Source: Salinigranum salinum
Lineage (GTDB): Archaea; Halobacteriota; Halobacteria; Halobacteriales; Haloferacaceae
Length of the DNA stretch: 64,000 nucleotides
Direction of reading: 5' to 3'
NCBI RefSeq assembly: GCF_009176545.1
Contig: NZ_VTOJ01000002.1
Span: 372,001 to 436,000 of the forward strand
Positions within the stretch are counted from its first letter, which is position 1. The number at the start of each line of letters is the position of its first letter. This document shows, one piece after another, positions 34,694 to 42,788 of this stretch. A program made the translations under genes and the position numbers. Under the pieces are notes generated by a model. The model ran no database searches, had not been told where the DNA came from, and saw only the letters and a list, made by a program, of their open reading frames with translations.

Positions 34694-36039
34694 CAGTCCA
34701 CCAGCTGGATCATGTTGCCGTTCCGCGTGACGTGGAGGTCGCGCCCGAGCGCGTACCCCTGGTTCTCCGCGAGGTCGACGTACGGGGAGAAGCCCTTCAG
34801 GTTCTGGTGGGCCGGGATGACGTGCTGGGGCTGGAGCGCCTGCAGCATCGTGTAGTGGCCCTCCTCGCGGAGGTGGCCGGACACGTGGATGTCGTCGTAG
34901 ATGCGCGCGCCCTGCATCTTCAGGAGCTTCTCGGACTGGTAGCGCTGCCCCTCGTTCGTCGGCTCGGGGATGACGCGTGCGGAGAAGAGCACCTTGTCGC
35001 CGTCGTCGAGCTCGAACGGCGTCTCGCCGCGGCCCATCCGGGTGAGCATCGCGCGCGGCTCGCCCTGGTGGCCGGTCACCACGGGCAGGTAGTTCTCCTT
35101 GCCCTCGTTCATGATGCGCTTGAACGTCCGGTCCACGGACTTGCGGTGGCCGTACATCCCGACGTCGTCCGGGAAGTCGACGAAGCCGAGTCGCTCGGCC
35201 GTCCCCGAATACTTCTCCATCGACCGACCAAGGAGGACGGGCTGGCGGCCGATCTCCTTGGCGAACTCCACGAGGGAGGTGACGCGGGCGATGTGTGAAC
35301 TGAACGTGGTGGCGACGATGCCGCCGTCGTAGTCCTCGATCGACGTCATCACGTCCCGGAGGTGCCGGCGAGCGACCGCTTCGGAGGGCGTCCGGCCCTT
35401 GCGACCGGCGTTGGTGCAGTCCTCGATGTAACAGAGCACTCCCTCGCCCTCGCGGCCGATCTCGCGGAAGCGCTTCATGTCGATGGGGTCGCCGATGACC
35501 GGCGTGTGGTCCATCCGCTTGTCCAGCCCGTAGACGATGGCTCCCTCGGGGGTGTGGAGGACGGGGTTGATGGCGTCGATGATCGAGTGGGTGACGTTGA
35601 CGAACTCGAGTTCGACCTGGTCGCCGATCGACATCGTCTCGCCCGCCGACATCTTGACGAGGTCGTTGCCGACGTTGAACTTGTTCTCGCCCTCGATCTG
35701 CTGGCGGACGAGTTCGATGGTGAAGGGCGTGGCGACGACCGGCGCGTCGTAGCGGTGGGCGAGCTTGGAGATGGCGCCGATGTGGTCGAGGTGGCCGTGT
35801 GTCGGCACGATCGCCTTCACGTCCCCTTCGAGGTCGCTCATCACCCGGTCGTCGGGGATGGCGCCCATGTCGATCAGGTCGAGGCTGTGCATCTGTTCGG
35901 TTTCGACGTTGTCGTGGATGAGAACCTGCGAGAGGTTCAGACCCATGTCGAAGACGACGACGTCGTCACCGGCGCGGACAGCAGTCATCTGGCGGCCGAC
36001 TTCCTCGTAGCCGCCGATCGTTGCGATTTCTATTTCCAT
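34693..36039 (-). CDS. rnj: Archaeal ribonuclease J (beta-CASP metallo-beta-lactamase)
   Basis: A 448-residue 5'-3' exoribonuclease of the RNase J family. The metallo-beta-lactamase core has FDMGLNLSQ, the metal motif THGHLDH and VNVTHSI, ED-type ligands after, and the beta-CASP motifs around [13 protein letters not shown] and [25 protein letters not shown] and [11 protein letters not shown] are the motif B/C histidines. It degrades or trims RNA from the 5' end. The likely promoter is a TTTTAGTAC box on the minus strand near 36210-36218, giving a leader of about 150 nt. Confidence 0.92.
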   Translation of the reverse strand: MEIEIATIGGYEEVGRQMTAVRAGDDVVVFDMGLNLSQVLIHDNVETEQMHSLDLIDMGAIPDDRVMSDLEGDVKAIVPTHGHLDHIGAISKLAHRYDAPVVATPFTIELVRQQIEGENKFNVGNDLVKMSAGETMSIGDQVELEFVNVTHSIIDAINPVLHTPEGAIVYGLDKRMDHTPVIGDPIDMKRFREIGREGEGVLCYIEDCTNAGRKGRTPSEAVARRHLRDVMTSIEDYDGGIVATTFSSHIARVTSLVEFAKEIGRQPVLLGRSMEKYSGTAERLGFVDFPDDVGMYGHRKSVDRTFKRIMNEGKENYLPVVTGHQGEPRAMLTRMGRGETPFELDDGDKVLFSARVIPEPTNEGQRYQSEKLLKMQGARIYDDIHVSGHLREEGHYTMLQALQPQHVIPAHQNLKGFSPYVDLAENQGYALGRDLHVTRNGNMIQLVD

Positions 36040-36365
36040 GGTAGCACTGAAACGCGAGGGTGTCGCACTCGTGTATCTGAATCCCCGCGGATGTGGCGGA
36101 AGCCACGGGCCTCGGCGTCTTGCAGCCTGTCGGTCGGTGGTCCCCGCTGTACGACCGGCGGTGGTCGCACTTACCCGCGGGAGTGTGGTACTGGAGGCTA
36201 CACGCCGGGGTACTAAAAGAGCACGGGTTGTGGTGGACGACGCGTGAGAGCCGCCACGACCGCCCGACGTGGCGGGGGCGAACTGGGAGACGCCGGGCGA
36301 CAGGGGGTAGGCGAACACGACCGACAGACGGTACGTTTATTAGTGCGACAGAAGCGTGTTCAGGT
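36040..36365. other. Divergent promoter region of rnj and lsm
   Basis: The plus strand has a clear TATA box (36335-36342) for lsm; the minus strand has a probable one for rnj near 36215 with a leader of about 150 nt. I see no gene or repeat. Confidence 0.5.
36335..36342 (+). promoter_or_regulatory. TATA box of lsm-rpl37e operon
   Basis: GTTTATTA lies 24-31 bp before the ATG at 36366. Confidence 0.7.
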
Positions 36366-36593
36366 ATGAGTGGACGACCGCTGGACGTACTCGAGGCGTC
36401 GCTCGACGCGCTCGTCACGGTTCATCTCAAGGACGGAACGATCTACCACGGCGTGCTCGCCGGGTACGACCAGCACATGAACCTGGTGCTCGAGGGCGAC
36501 GACGTCGGCGACGTCCACGGTGAACTGGACGCCACTGCAGTGCAAGACACAACGATTATACGCGGCGACAACGTCGTGACGATAACAACATGA
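36366..36593 (+). CDS. lsm: Sm-like archaeal RNA-binding protein (LSm)
   Basis: A 75-residue Sm fold: Sm1 with [23 protein letters not shown], then VLEGDD, and Sm2 with [10 protein letters not shown]. LSm proteins form hexa- or heptameric rings that bind oligo-U and sRNAs. The end of the gene overlaps the start of rpl37e (ATGA), the same coupling seen across Halobacteria. Confidence 0.96.
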   Translation: MSGRPLDVLEASLDALVTVHLKDGTIYHGVLAGYDQHMNLVLEGDDVGDVHGELDATAVQDTTIIRGDNVVTITT

Positions 36594-36766
36594 CTGGCGC
36601 AGGAACGCCGAGCCAAGGGAAGAAGAACAAGACGACGCACGTGAAGTGCCGCCGGTGCGGCGAGAAGTCCTACCACGTGAAGAAGAAGGCCTGTGCGTCC
36701 TGTGGCTTCGGGAAGTCGGCCAAGCGTCGAGACTACGCCTGGCAGTCGAAGGCCGGCGACAACTGA
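36590..36766 (+). CDS. rpl37e: Ribosomal protein L37e
   Basis: A 58-residue zinc-ribbon ribosomal protein with [20 protein letters not shown] and a basic RRDYAWQSK end. Its Lys/Arg-rich start ([12 protein letters not shown]) fits rRNA binding. It is translated with lsm by a four-base overlap. Too short for many gene callers. Confidence 0.96.
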   Translation: MTGAGTPSQGKKNKTTHVKCRRCGEKSYHVKKKACASCGFGKSAKRRDYAWQSKAGDN

Positions 36767-36982
36767 GTCGGCGGTCACGGTTCTCCCGGTCGCTTCGTTC
36801 GTCACCGTGGTCTGTCGTGACAGGGCAGTCCACGGGACCGATCGACCACCGTCGCATCGAAGGACGACGAACCGGCCCACGGCGCGGGACCTGTACACGA
36901 TTACGCACAACTTCGGGTTACCGCTCGGGAGAATACGGCACAACCACGGGTCTTTTTACTGCTCCGAGCGCATCCCACTCGT

Positions 36983-38455
36983 ATGGCACACGGGCGGGAC
37001 ACACTCCCGGACGGACCGACGGAGAAGTGTGGCGTCGTCGGTCTCTCGCTGGCCGATCGGGCCGCTGCACGGCCGCTGTACTACTCGCTGTACGCCCTCC
37101 AGCACCGGGGGCAGGAGTCGGCGGGCATCGTCACCCACGACGGGTTCCAGCAGCACAGCCACGTCGACATGGGGCTCGTCGGCGACGCCTTCTCCGAGTC
37201 GGATCTCGCCGGGCTGAACGGGACCACGGGGATCGGCCACGTCCGCTATCCGACGGCCGGGAGCGTCGACAAGTCCTGCGCACAGCCGTTCACCGTGTCG
37301 TTCAAGTCGGGATCGCTCGGGCTGTCGCACAACGGCAACCTCGTCAACGCGGGCGAGATCCGCGACACGCTCGCGGCGAAGGGCCACGCCTTCACCTCCG
37401 ACGGCGACACCGAGGTCATCGCCCACGACCTCGCGCGGAACCTCCTCGAGGGTGACCTCGTCCGCGCCGTCAAACGGACCATGGAGCGCATCCACGGCTC
37501 GTACGCGCTCACGATCATGCACGACGACACGGTCCTCGGCGTGCGCGATCCCGAGGGGAACCGTCCGCTCTGTATCGGCGAACTCGACGACGGCTACGTC
37601 CTCGCCAGCGAGAGTGCGGCCATCGACACCCTGGGCGGCACGCTCGTCCGCGACGTGCGACCCGGCGAACTCGTTCTGCTCGAACGCGACGGGTCGGGCT
37701 TCGACTCGTACCAGCTCGTCTCACACGAGCGAACCGCCCACTGCTTCTTCGAACACGTCTACTTCGCCCGCCCGGACTCGCGCATCGACGGCACGCTCGT
37801 CTACCAGGCGCGCCGCGAACTCGGCCGCCGGCTCTGGGACGAGAGCGGCGTCGACTCCGACGTCGTGATGCCCGTCCCCGACTCCGGCCGGGCGTTCGCC
37901 TCGGGGTACGCCGAGGCCGCACAGGACGACGGGGCGGACGTCGAGTTCGCCGAGGGGCTGATGAAGAACCGCTACGTCGGCCGGACGTTCATCATGCCGA
38001 CGCAGGACGAGCGCGAACGCGCCGTCCGGCTGAAGCTCAACCCCATCCGGAGCACGATCGAGGGGCGGTCGGTGACGATCATCGACGACAGCATCGTCCG
38101 TGGCACCACCTCGCGTCAGCTGGTGAGCCTGCTGCGGGACGCCGGTGCCGACGAGGTCCACGTCCGGATCGGCGCGCCGCCGATCGTCGCTCCCTGTTAC
38201 ATGGGCATCGACATGGCGACCCGCGAGGAGCTCATCGCCGGCGACCAGTCGGTCGACGACATCTGCGAGGAGATCGGCGCCGACTCGCTCTCGTACCTCT
38301 CGATCGACGCCGTCGCCGCGGCGCTCTCGTCGTCCCGAATCGATCTCTGCCTCGGCTGCGTCACCGGCCAGTACCCGTACGACATCGACGGCGAGGAGAC
38401 CGATCGGGCGGTCGAACGACCCGCCGTCACCGACTCCGCACCCGCAGACGACTGA
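36983..38455 (+). CDS. purF: Amidophosphoribosyltransferase
   Basis: A 490-residue enzyme that makes phosphoribosylamine, the first step of purine synthesis. The N-terminal glutaminase has its nucleophile C16 after a propeptide of 15 residues (TEKCGVVG), with LQHRGQESAGI and HNGNLVN. The PRPP loop VTIIDDSIVRGTTS lies at about residue 365. Cysteines of the Bacillus-type structural [4Fe-4S] cluster are present (HCFFEH, APCYMG, CLGC). The C-terminal about 20 residues are a haloarchaeal acidic tail. A TTTTTAC box at about 36951-36957 precedes it. Confidence 0.95.
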   Translation: MAHGRDTLPDGPTEKCGVVGLSLADRAAARPLYYSLYALQHRGQESAGIVTHDGFQQHSHVDMGLVGDAFSESDLAGLNGTTGIGHVRYPTAGSVDKSCAQPFTVSFKSGSLGLSHNGNLVNAGEIRDTLAAKGHAFTSDGDTEVIAHDLARNLLEGDLVRAVKRTMERIHGSYALTIMHDDTVLGVRDPEGNRPLCIGELDDGYVLASESAAIDTLGGTLVRDVRPGELVLLERDGSGFDSYQLVSHERTAHCFFEHVYFARPDSRIDGTLVYQARRELGRRLWDESGVDSDVVMPVPDSGRAFASGYAEAAQDDGADVEFAEGLMKNRYVGRTFIMPTQDERERAVRLKLNPIRSTIEGRSVTIIDDSIVRGTTSRQLVSLLRDAGADEVHVRIGAPPIVAPCYMGIDMATREELIAGDQSVDDICEEIGADSLSYLSIDAVAAALSSSRIDLCLGCVTGQYPYDIDGEETDRAVERPAVTDSAPADD

Positions 38456-38569
38456 TCGCGGGGGCTGGACCACGGCGACGCGAGGGGAGCCACCGCCGCG
38501 TTCGAGCGGGCTACAGTCTCCCGGCCGTCCGACCCGAAACGGACGTTATCGTGCGGTTTTGAGACACAC

Positions 38570-38579
38570 TATTTAAATA
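38570..38579 (+). promoter_or_regulatory. TATA box of HalOD1 gene
   Basis: TATTTAAATA lies 58-67 bp before the GTG at 38637, giving a leader of roughly 30 nt. Confidence 0.6.
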
Positions 38580-38636
38580 GATGTACTGGGTACCTCTCGC
38601 TCATGCCGGGATGTCGGCGATCCGGGGTGTTCGTGC

Positions 38637-38930
38637 GTGGCTGACGGCGTCCTCGCCAGTACGCGGTTCGATCCGACCGCGGACCGGTCAGTCTGCGTGG
38701 CGATCGTCGAGACGATCGAGCTGGTCACGGACCGGACGGACGACCTGCCACCACTCGGGGAGCGGATCGACACCGACGCGGTCGACGCGCTGTTCTCCAC
38801 GCACTTCGGCACCGCGCCCGAACCGGCCGTTCGCCTCTCGTTTCCGTACGAGGAGTGGCAGGTGACGGTGTCGGGCACGGGCGAGATCGTCGTCGGCCCG
38901 CTGTCGGGTCGCGAGATCGCCAGCGACTGA
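38637..38930 (+). CDS. HalOD1 output-domain protein
   Basis: A 97-residue single-domain protein of the HalOD1 type, found alone or at the end of haloarchaeal response regulators. RFDPTADRSVCVAIVETIE, DLPPLGERIDTDAVDALF and VRLSFPYEEWQVTVSGTGEI match the domain. It is thought to be an output or protein-interaction module; no target is known. It starts at GTG. It is the left neighbour of the denitrification island but has no CGAA-N4-TTCG site, so it probably does not belong to that regulon. Confidence 0.82.
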   Translation: MADGVLASTRFDPTADRSVCVAIVETIELVTDRTDDLPPLGERIDTDAVDALFSTHFGTAPEPAVRLSFPYEEWQVTVSGTGEIVVGPLSGREIASD

Positions 38931-38975
38931 CGGCCGGCGGTTACGACGGCGCGGGTCCGTCGCCGCCGGACGAGT

Positions 38976-38987
38976 CGAACACGTTCG
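38976..38987. promoter_or_regulatory. CGAA-N4-TTCG operator, site 1
   Basis: CGAACACGTTCG ends 38 bp before the ATG at 39026. It is one of five matching palindromes in the denitrification island, four with the same 38-bp spacing. Confidence 0.7.
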
Positions 38988-39025
38988 GGGGACGGCTCTC
39001 GGTCGTCCCGTCCCGAGTTCGACGT

Positions 39026-39511
39026 ATGAGCCGCGTGTTTCCGTTCGGATCGAGGGACGACGCGTTCGACGACGAGGGGTCGTTCGTCCCCGCGCACCTT
39101 CCCGATCCGGACCCGTTCCTCACGGAGGAGGGTGGAGAGGTACTCACCGACGAGGCACACGTCCGCATCCACGACTGGAGCCGCGACGTCTTCGAGGCAC
39201 GGGGCGTCTCCGACGCGACGTTCGGCTACAATCTCGCGCGACTCAACGACGACGCCCGACATCCCGACGCCGGGATCCGCTACGCGCGCGACGGCGACGA
39301 ACTCCGGGCGGTGTTCACGCCGACGACGGCCTTCTGTCCGCAGGCCGAGACGCTCGCAGTCGCGGCGTTTCGCGCGTGGAACGATCGCGGTGACGGTGCG
39401 GAGACACCGACCCCGCCCGACGGCGTCGACCACGTCCGCGTCCGGGTCGCCTCGCTCCACCGCGACCACGAGCGGATCGACGCCCGGCTCCAGTCGCTCG
39501 AATCGACGTAA
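39026..39511 (+). CDS. Unknown haloarchaeal protein in denitrification island
   Basis: A 161-residue soluble protein starting MSRVFPFGSRDDAF. Its middle holds VFTPTTAFCPQAETLAVAAF, a single-Cys segment that recalls the Cys loop of DUF59/MIP18 Fe-S assembly proteins; this is only a resemblance. The C-terminal RVRVASLHRDHERIDARL contains two His. It is the first gene controlled by a CGAA-N4-TTCG site and is followed by a DUF2249 gene with its own site. Not recognised; a role in metal-centre assembly for nitrite or NO reductase is a guess. Confidence 0.7.
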   Translation: MSRVFPFGSRDDAFDDEGSFVPAHLPDPDPFLTEEGGEVLTDEAHVRIHDWSRDVFEARGVSDATFGYNLARLNDDARHPDAGIRYARDGDELRAVFTPTTAFCPQAETLAVAAFRAWNDRGDGAETPTPPDGVDHVRVRVASLHRDHERIDARLQSLEST

Positions 39512-39515
39512 CACC

Positions 39516-39527
39516 CGAACCTGTTCG
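39516..39527. promoter_or_regulatory. CGAA-N4-TTCG operator, site 2
   Basis: CGAACCTGTTCG (with a flanking C and G extending the palindrome) ends 38 bp before the ATG at 39566. Confidence 0.75.
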
Positions 39528-39565
39528 GGAGAACGTTGGGGAGCATCCGTCGTGTACCGGCGCAC

Positions 39566-39835
39566 ATGTCCGAGACTGCTCGACTCCCCCCGGCGCTCGA
39601 ATCGACCGTGCCGACGGACCGCGCCGTGGTCGCCGTCGACGTGGCGACGGCACCCCCACCGGAACCCCTGACGCGGACCCTGGAGGCGCTGGCGACGCTC
39701 GACGACGACGAACTCCTCCTCCAGGTGAACGACCGCGAGCCGACGTACCTCTTCCCGAAGCTCGACGACAGGGGTGCCGCGTACGCGACCGCCGAACGAG
39801 TGGAGACGGTGGTGACCGCGATATGGTACCCGTGA
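39566..39835 (+). CDS. DUF2249 protein
   Basis: An 89-residue TusA-fold-like protein of the DUF2249 family: DRAVVAVDVATAPPPEPL, LEALATLDDDELLLQVNDREP, YLFPKL and a short C-terminal strand. DUF2249 proteins are common beside denitrification and hemerythrin genes. A role in electron or NO-related chemistry is inferred from context only. It lacks the TusA cysteine. The start is fixed by the 38-bp distance to operator site 2. Confidence 0.85.
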   Translation: MSETARLPPALESTVPTDRAVVAVDVATAPPPEPLTRTLEALATLDDDELLLQVNDREPTYLFPKLDDRGAAYATAERVETVVTAIWYP

Positions 39836-40224
39836 ACGGAGTCTCGTCCGAGGACGGGAACCGAGCGGACACCGGAAACCGGACGGACGAAGACGGACAC
39901 CGGGCGGACGACGATCGTTCCGAGGGGAGGGACGCCGACGAGCGGACCGAGCCGGTCGACGCGCGCGCCCTCTCGCCGGCCCAGCGCCGCGCCGTCCTCC
40001 GGGTACTCGCCGACCGCAGTGGCGAGGTCGCCACCGACCAGCGACGGGCGGCGATCAGCGCACTGGACGACGGGACGGGCGTCCCGCCGGAGACGCGGTG
40101 GGTCCTGTCGACGATGGCCGTCAGGCTCGCCGTCCGGGTCGTCTCCCCCTTCGCGACCCCGCTGGTCGACGGCGACGACCGGGCGGCGGTGGCCGTTGCC
40201 GAGCTGTTCGCTCCGTCGGAGTGA
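39823..40224 (+). CDS. Unknown protein, overlapping DUF2249 gene
   Basis: A 133-residue protein (from the ATG at 39823; a GTG at 39832 overlapping the upstream TGA as GTGA would give 130). The first about 45 residues are acidic and probably disordered; the rest is helical (LSPAQRRAVLRVLADRSGEV, TRWVLSTMAVRLAVRVV). The overlap with the DUF2249 gene indicates one transcript from site 2. No known family is recognised. Confidence 0.62.
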   Translation: MVPVNGVSSEDGNRADTGNRTDEDGHRADDDRSEGRDADERTEPVDARALSPAQRRAVLRVLADRSGEVATDQRRAAISALDDGTGVPPETRWVLSTMAVRLAVRVVSPFATPLVDGDDRAAVAVAELFAPSE

Positions 40225-40259
40225 TCCGATCCGGCCTCCGAGGTGACCCGACCCGCACC

Positions 40260-40637
40260 TCAGTGGCCGTCGAGACCGAGTCCAAGGACGACGAGCGCCG
40301 TCGCCGGGCCGTCGTCGGTGGCGGCGGGCGAGACCTCCTGTTCGCCGTCGAACCGGAGGCAGTCACCCGTTTCGGCCGACCAGGTGTCCCCGGCGACGGT
40401 CACCTCGAACCCACCCTCGACGACGAAGAAGACGACGCCACGTCCCGGATGAGCGTGGGGTGGGACTGACTCACCCGCGTCAAGGCGGAGCCGGACGACG
40501 TCCGGTTCGCCCTCACCGTCGAAGAGCCGCCCGGTGCCGTCGAGGTCACTCAGCGCCGCCCGTTCGACGCGCGCCGGGTCGGTGGCTCCTCGGTCGGTGT
40601 CGGTCGTGCGGTCGTCGGTCCTGTGATCGTCGCTCAT
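40260..40637 (-). CDS. Cupin-domain protein
   Basis: A 125-residue small cupin: about 30 disordered acidic residues, then VRLRLDAGESVPPHAHPGRG with the metal-binding HxH pair, VVFFVVEGGFEVTVAG, and the second cupin motif GDCLRFDGEQEVSP, where the usual third His is not evident. Cupins bind metals and act as dioxygenases, isomerases or sensors. Its ATG overlaps the stop of the DUF2249 gene upstream (ATGA), so it is expressed from operator site 3 in the leftward direction. Confidence 0.85.
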   Translation of the reverse strand: MSDDHRTDDRTTDTDRGATDPARVERAALSDLDGTGRLFDGEGEPDVVRLRLDAGESVPPHAHPGRGVVFFVVEGGFEVTVAGDTWSAETGDCLRFDGEQEVSPAATDDGPATALVVLGLGLDGH

Positions 40638-40861
40638 CGTTTCGGGAACGTCGCGACGTAGCGGTCGTCGGCCTCCCTCTCGACCCGGTAGCCGTCGCCG
40701 TCGAACGCGTCGACCTCGGCCTCGAACTCGTAGTACAGCGGCGACGGGTCGTGGTCGTTCACGACGACGAGCGCCTCGCCGGCGTCGAGGGCCTCGAAGC
40801 AGTCGTGGATGCGTTCGTGGCGCTGTGCGGGCGGGAGGTCGCGGACGTCCAGTCGGTCCAT
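40634..40861 (-). CDS. DUF2249 protein (second copy)
   Basis: A 75-residue DUF2249 protein: MDRLDVRDLPPAQRHERIHD, then FEALDAGEALVVVNDHDPSPLYYEFEAEVDAF and a C-terminal strand (RYVATFPKR). The PSPLYYEFEAE loop is typical. It is shorter than the copy at 39566 and carries two His (H15, H19 area) that the other lacks. The start codon lies 38 bp from operator site 3, which it shares with the divergent CGCGG gene. Confidence 0.87.
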   Translation of the reverse strand: MDRLDVRDLPPAQRHERIHDCFEALDAGEALVVVNDHDPSPLYYEFEAEVDAFDGDGYRVEREADDRYVATFPKR

Positions 40862-40899
40862 ATCTCGACTGTCTCGCCCGAACGGTCTGTCGGTTCCCC

Positions 40900-40911
40900 C
40901 GAACAAGTTCG
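40900..40911. promoter_or_regulatory. CGAA-N4-TTCG operator, site 3 (shared, divergent)
   Basis: CGAACAAGTTCG sits exactly midway between two divergent ATGs: 38 bp from the A at 40861 on the minus strand and 38 bp from the A at 40950 on the plus strand. The flanks extend the palindrome to CCGAAC-AA-GTTCGG. Confidence 0.8.
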
Positions 40912-40949
40912 GAGGGAGAGTGAACCGCCGGGTGGCCGTAGAGGCGACC

Positions 40950-41237
40950 ATGACCGACAGCGACGTCGCGACGGAACCCGTCCACGAGAGCTCGTGGTCC
41001 GCGAACCTCGAGACGGAACGGCACGCCGCCGACCAGGACCTCGTCGTCACCGAGGCACGCGACGCCGTCCACGCGACGCGGGCGGGCGTTCACGTGAACC
41101 TCGTCACCCACGGCGACCACGGCGACCCGAGGGAGTACCTCTGGGAGCCACTCGCGTCGCTCGACCGGGTGGAGAGAGTCGAGTACGTCGATCGGTGTGG
41201 CTGTGGTGGTCACGTCACCCGCGTCCACGTCGCGTAG
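40950..41237 (+). CDS. CGCGG-motif small protein (putative RiPP precursor family)
   Basis: A 95-residue protein with a conserved-looking leader part (SSWSANLETERHAADQDLVV, then AGVHVNLVTHGDHGDPREYL) and a C-terminal core YVDRCGCGGHVTRVHVA. From memory it belongs to a haloarchaeal family annotated as CGCGG putative radical-SAM-modified peptide. Such precursors are modified by a radical SAM/SPASM enzyme; no such enzyme is encoded in this window. It is controlled with the denitrification genes by operator site 3, so a redox or NO-related peptide is plausible. Alternative: a small metal-binding protein using CGCGGH as ligands. Confidence 0.72.
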   Translation: MTDSDVATEPVHESSWSANLETERHAADQDLVVTEARDAVHATRAGVHVNLVTHGDHGDPREYLWEPLASLDRVERVEYVDRCGCGGHVTRVHVA

Positions 41238-41310
41238 CGAGGATCGCCGGCTCGGTGGCAGTTCGGCCGTCGACGGTCGAAGCGCCGTACACCGACGTTC
41301 GGGTTCGCGG

Positions 41311-42621
41311 TCACTCGCCAGTTGGTGGGCGTTCACGTGGTGCCGCGCGCCACCCTCGCAGTGCGTGCACCCACACCACCTGCACGAGGTTGAGCGCCGC
41401 GAGCACGAGCGCGGTGCCCGCGACGGCGACACCGGCGACGACCAGACGTGGCGTCCCGAACACCGTCCCCGCGACCAGCGCGGCTCCGCCGAAGACGAGG
41501 CCGACGAGGTCTGCACGGGCGGCGCGAGCCTCGTACAGGTCGTCGGGCATCGGCACCGGCTCGAATCCGACGCGGTCGGCGTACCGCCGGTCCCAGATCA
41601 GGAAGGGAACGACGTGGTACAGCGTCCCGACCAGGACGGCCGCGAACACGACGCCCAGCACCCACGCGGCCGCCGCCGGTCCGACCGCACCCGTGTCCAG
41701 CGGGTGGGTCAGGAGCGTCGGTGCCGCGAGCACGGCCCACAGTGGGAGGGCGACTGCGACGACCGCGTACCGCGTCGCCGTCGGCGTCGTCTCGACGCGG
41801 CGTTCGAAGACGACGCGGACGAGCAAGAGGCCGGCGGCGACCACGCCGACGAGGACGAGGGCGGCCCCGAGGAGCGCGAGACGGTGGTGTGCGAGAGCAC
41901 GTCCGGCGGCGAGGAGGGCGACGCCGGGTGGGAGCGTCGCCTCCTCGACGCGGCTGAGACGGATCGAGCGGCGGTCGACGTCGGCACCGGCGAACATCGG
42001 CCCGAGCTGGTACAGCGCGCCGACGACCGTGAGCAACACCCCACCGAGGAGGGCGAGCGTCGCGTGCCCCGAGCGGACGGCGGCGTGCGAGAGGCCAGCA
42101 CGGGCGAGGAGGCCGACCGAGAAGTCGACGGCGAGGAGGCCGCCCAGCGCGACGGCGACCGCGAGCGCACAGAGCGCGTAGACGAAATGTCGCTCGGTCA
42201 CGTCGCCCCGGCGTGGTCGCGGCAGGGTTCGAAGGAGGTCGTAGACGAACGTCCAGACCCCGGCGACGGCGAACAGCCCGAGCACGAACAGTCGGGGACG
42301 ACCGAAGACGGCGGCCGACGTCAGGCCGACGACGCCAGCGGTCACGAGGACGAGTGCCAGGTCTGCGAGCCGGCGCGAGTGGAGGTCGACGCCCGACCAG
42401 ACCGGGACGAACTGTTCCATCGCGCCCATGATGGTGAGACAGATCCACCCCAGGACGAGGAGATGGATCGGAGCGAGGCGGACGAGTCCGTCGAGATCGC
42501 CGACGAGGACGACCGTCCCGAGGACGACCCCGACGAGGAGGAAGCCGAGCCCGAGCACGGCGTGCGCGAGCGGGAGCCGGAGCGGCGGACCGTACGACGT
42601 GTCGACGTCCGGAACGCGCAT
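41311..42621 (-). CDS. Polytopic membrane protein, NnrS/heme-copper-oxidase-like
   Basis: A 436-residue protein with about twelve membrane helices. Two related helices each carry a His followed by Gly, Thr and a Gln-Pro or Tyr-Gln-Pro end: IHLLVLGWICLTIMGAMEQFVP reads H...LGW..LTI.G..EQF.P, and GHATLALLGGVLLTVVGALY repeats the pattern. A third His is in LYHVVPF. This is the layout of NnrS-like and cytochrome-oxidase-I-like proteins found beside nitrite/NO reductases. It may bind heme or copper and handle NO. The start lies 38 bp from operator site 4. Confidence 0.75.
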   Translation of the reverse strand: MRVPDVDTSYGPPLRLPLAHAVLGLGFLLVGVVLGTVVLVGDLDGLVRLAPIHLLVLGWICLTIMGAMEQFVPVWSGVDLHSRRLADLALVLVTAGVVGLTSAAVFGRPRLFVLGLFAVAGVWTFVYDLLRTLPRPRRGDVTERHFVYALCALAVAVALGGLLAVDFSVGLLARAGLSHAAVRSGHATLALLGGVLLTVVGALYQLGPMFAGADVDRRSIRLSRVEEATLPPGVALLAAGRALAHHRLALLGAALVLVGVVAAGLLLVRVVFERRVETTPTATRYAVVAVALPLWAVLAAPTLLTHPLDTGAVGPAAAAWVLGVVFAAVLVGTLYHVVPFLIWDRRYADRVGFEPVPMPDDLYEARAARADLVGLVFGGAALVAGTVFGTPRLVVAGVAVAGTALVLAALNLVQVVWVHALRGWRAAPRERPPTGE

Positions 42622-42659
42622 GCGAGACGGTTCGGCGGCGGTCGGCCTGCGCGTTCTCC

Positions 42660-42671
42660 CGAACGTGTTCG
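42660..42671. promoter_or_regulatory. CGAA-N4-TTCG operator, site 4
   Basis: CGAACGTGTTCG starts 38 bp before the minus-strand ATG at 42621, the fifth start codon with this exact spacing. Confidence 0.75.
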
Positions 42672-42788
42672 ACTGCCCGTTCGGCCACGACGCGGGGTTC
42701 TCGAACGGCAGGTCGGCCGGGAACCGCGAGCCGAAGTCGCACACCCGAACGGGCTCGACGAAAACGAGGTCACCGAAGACGCCGCGAC

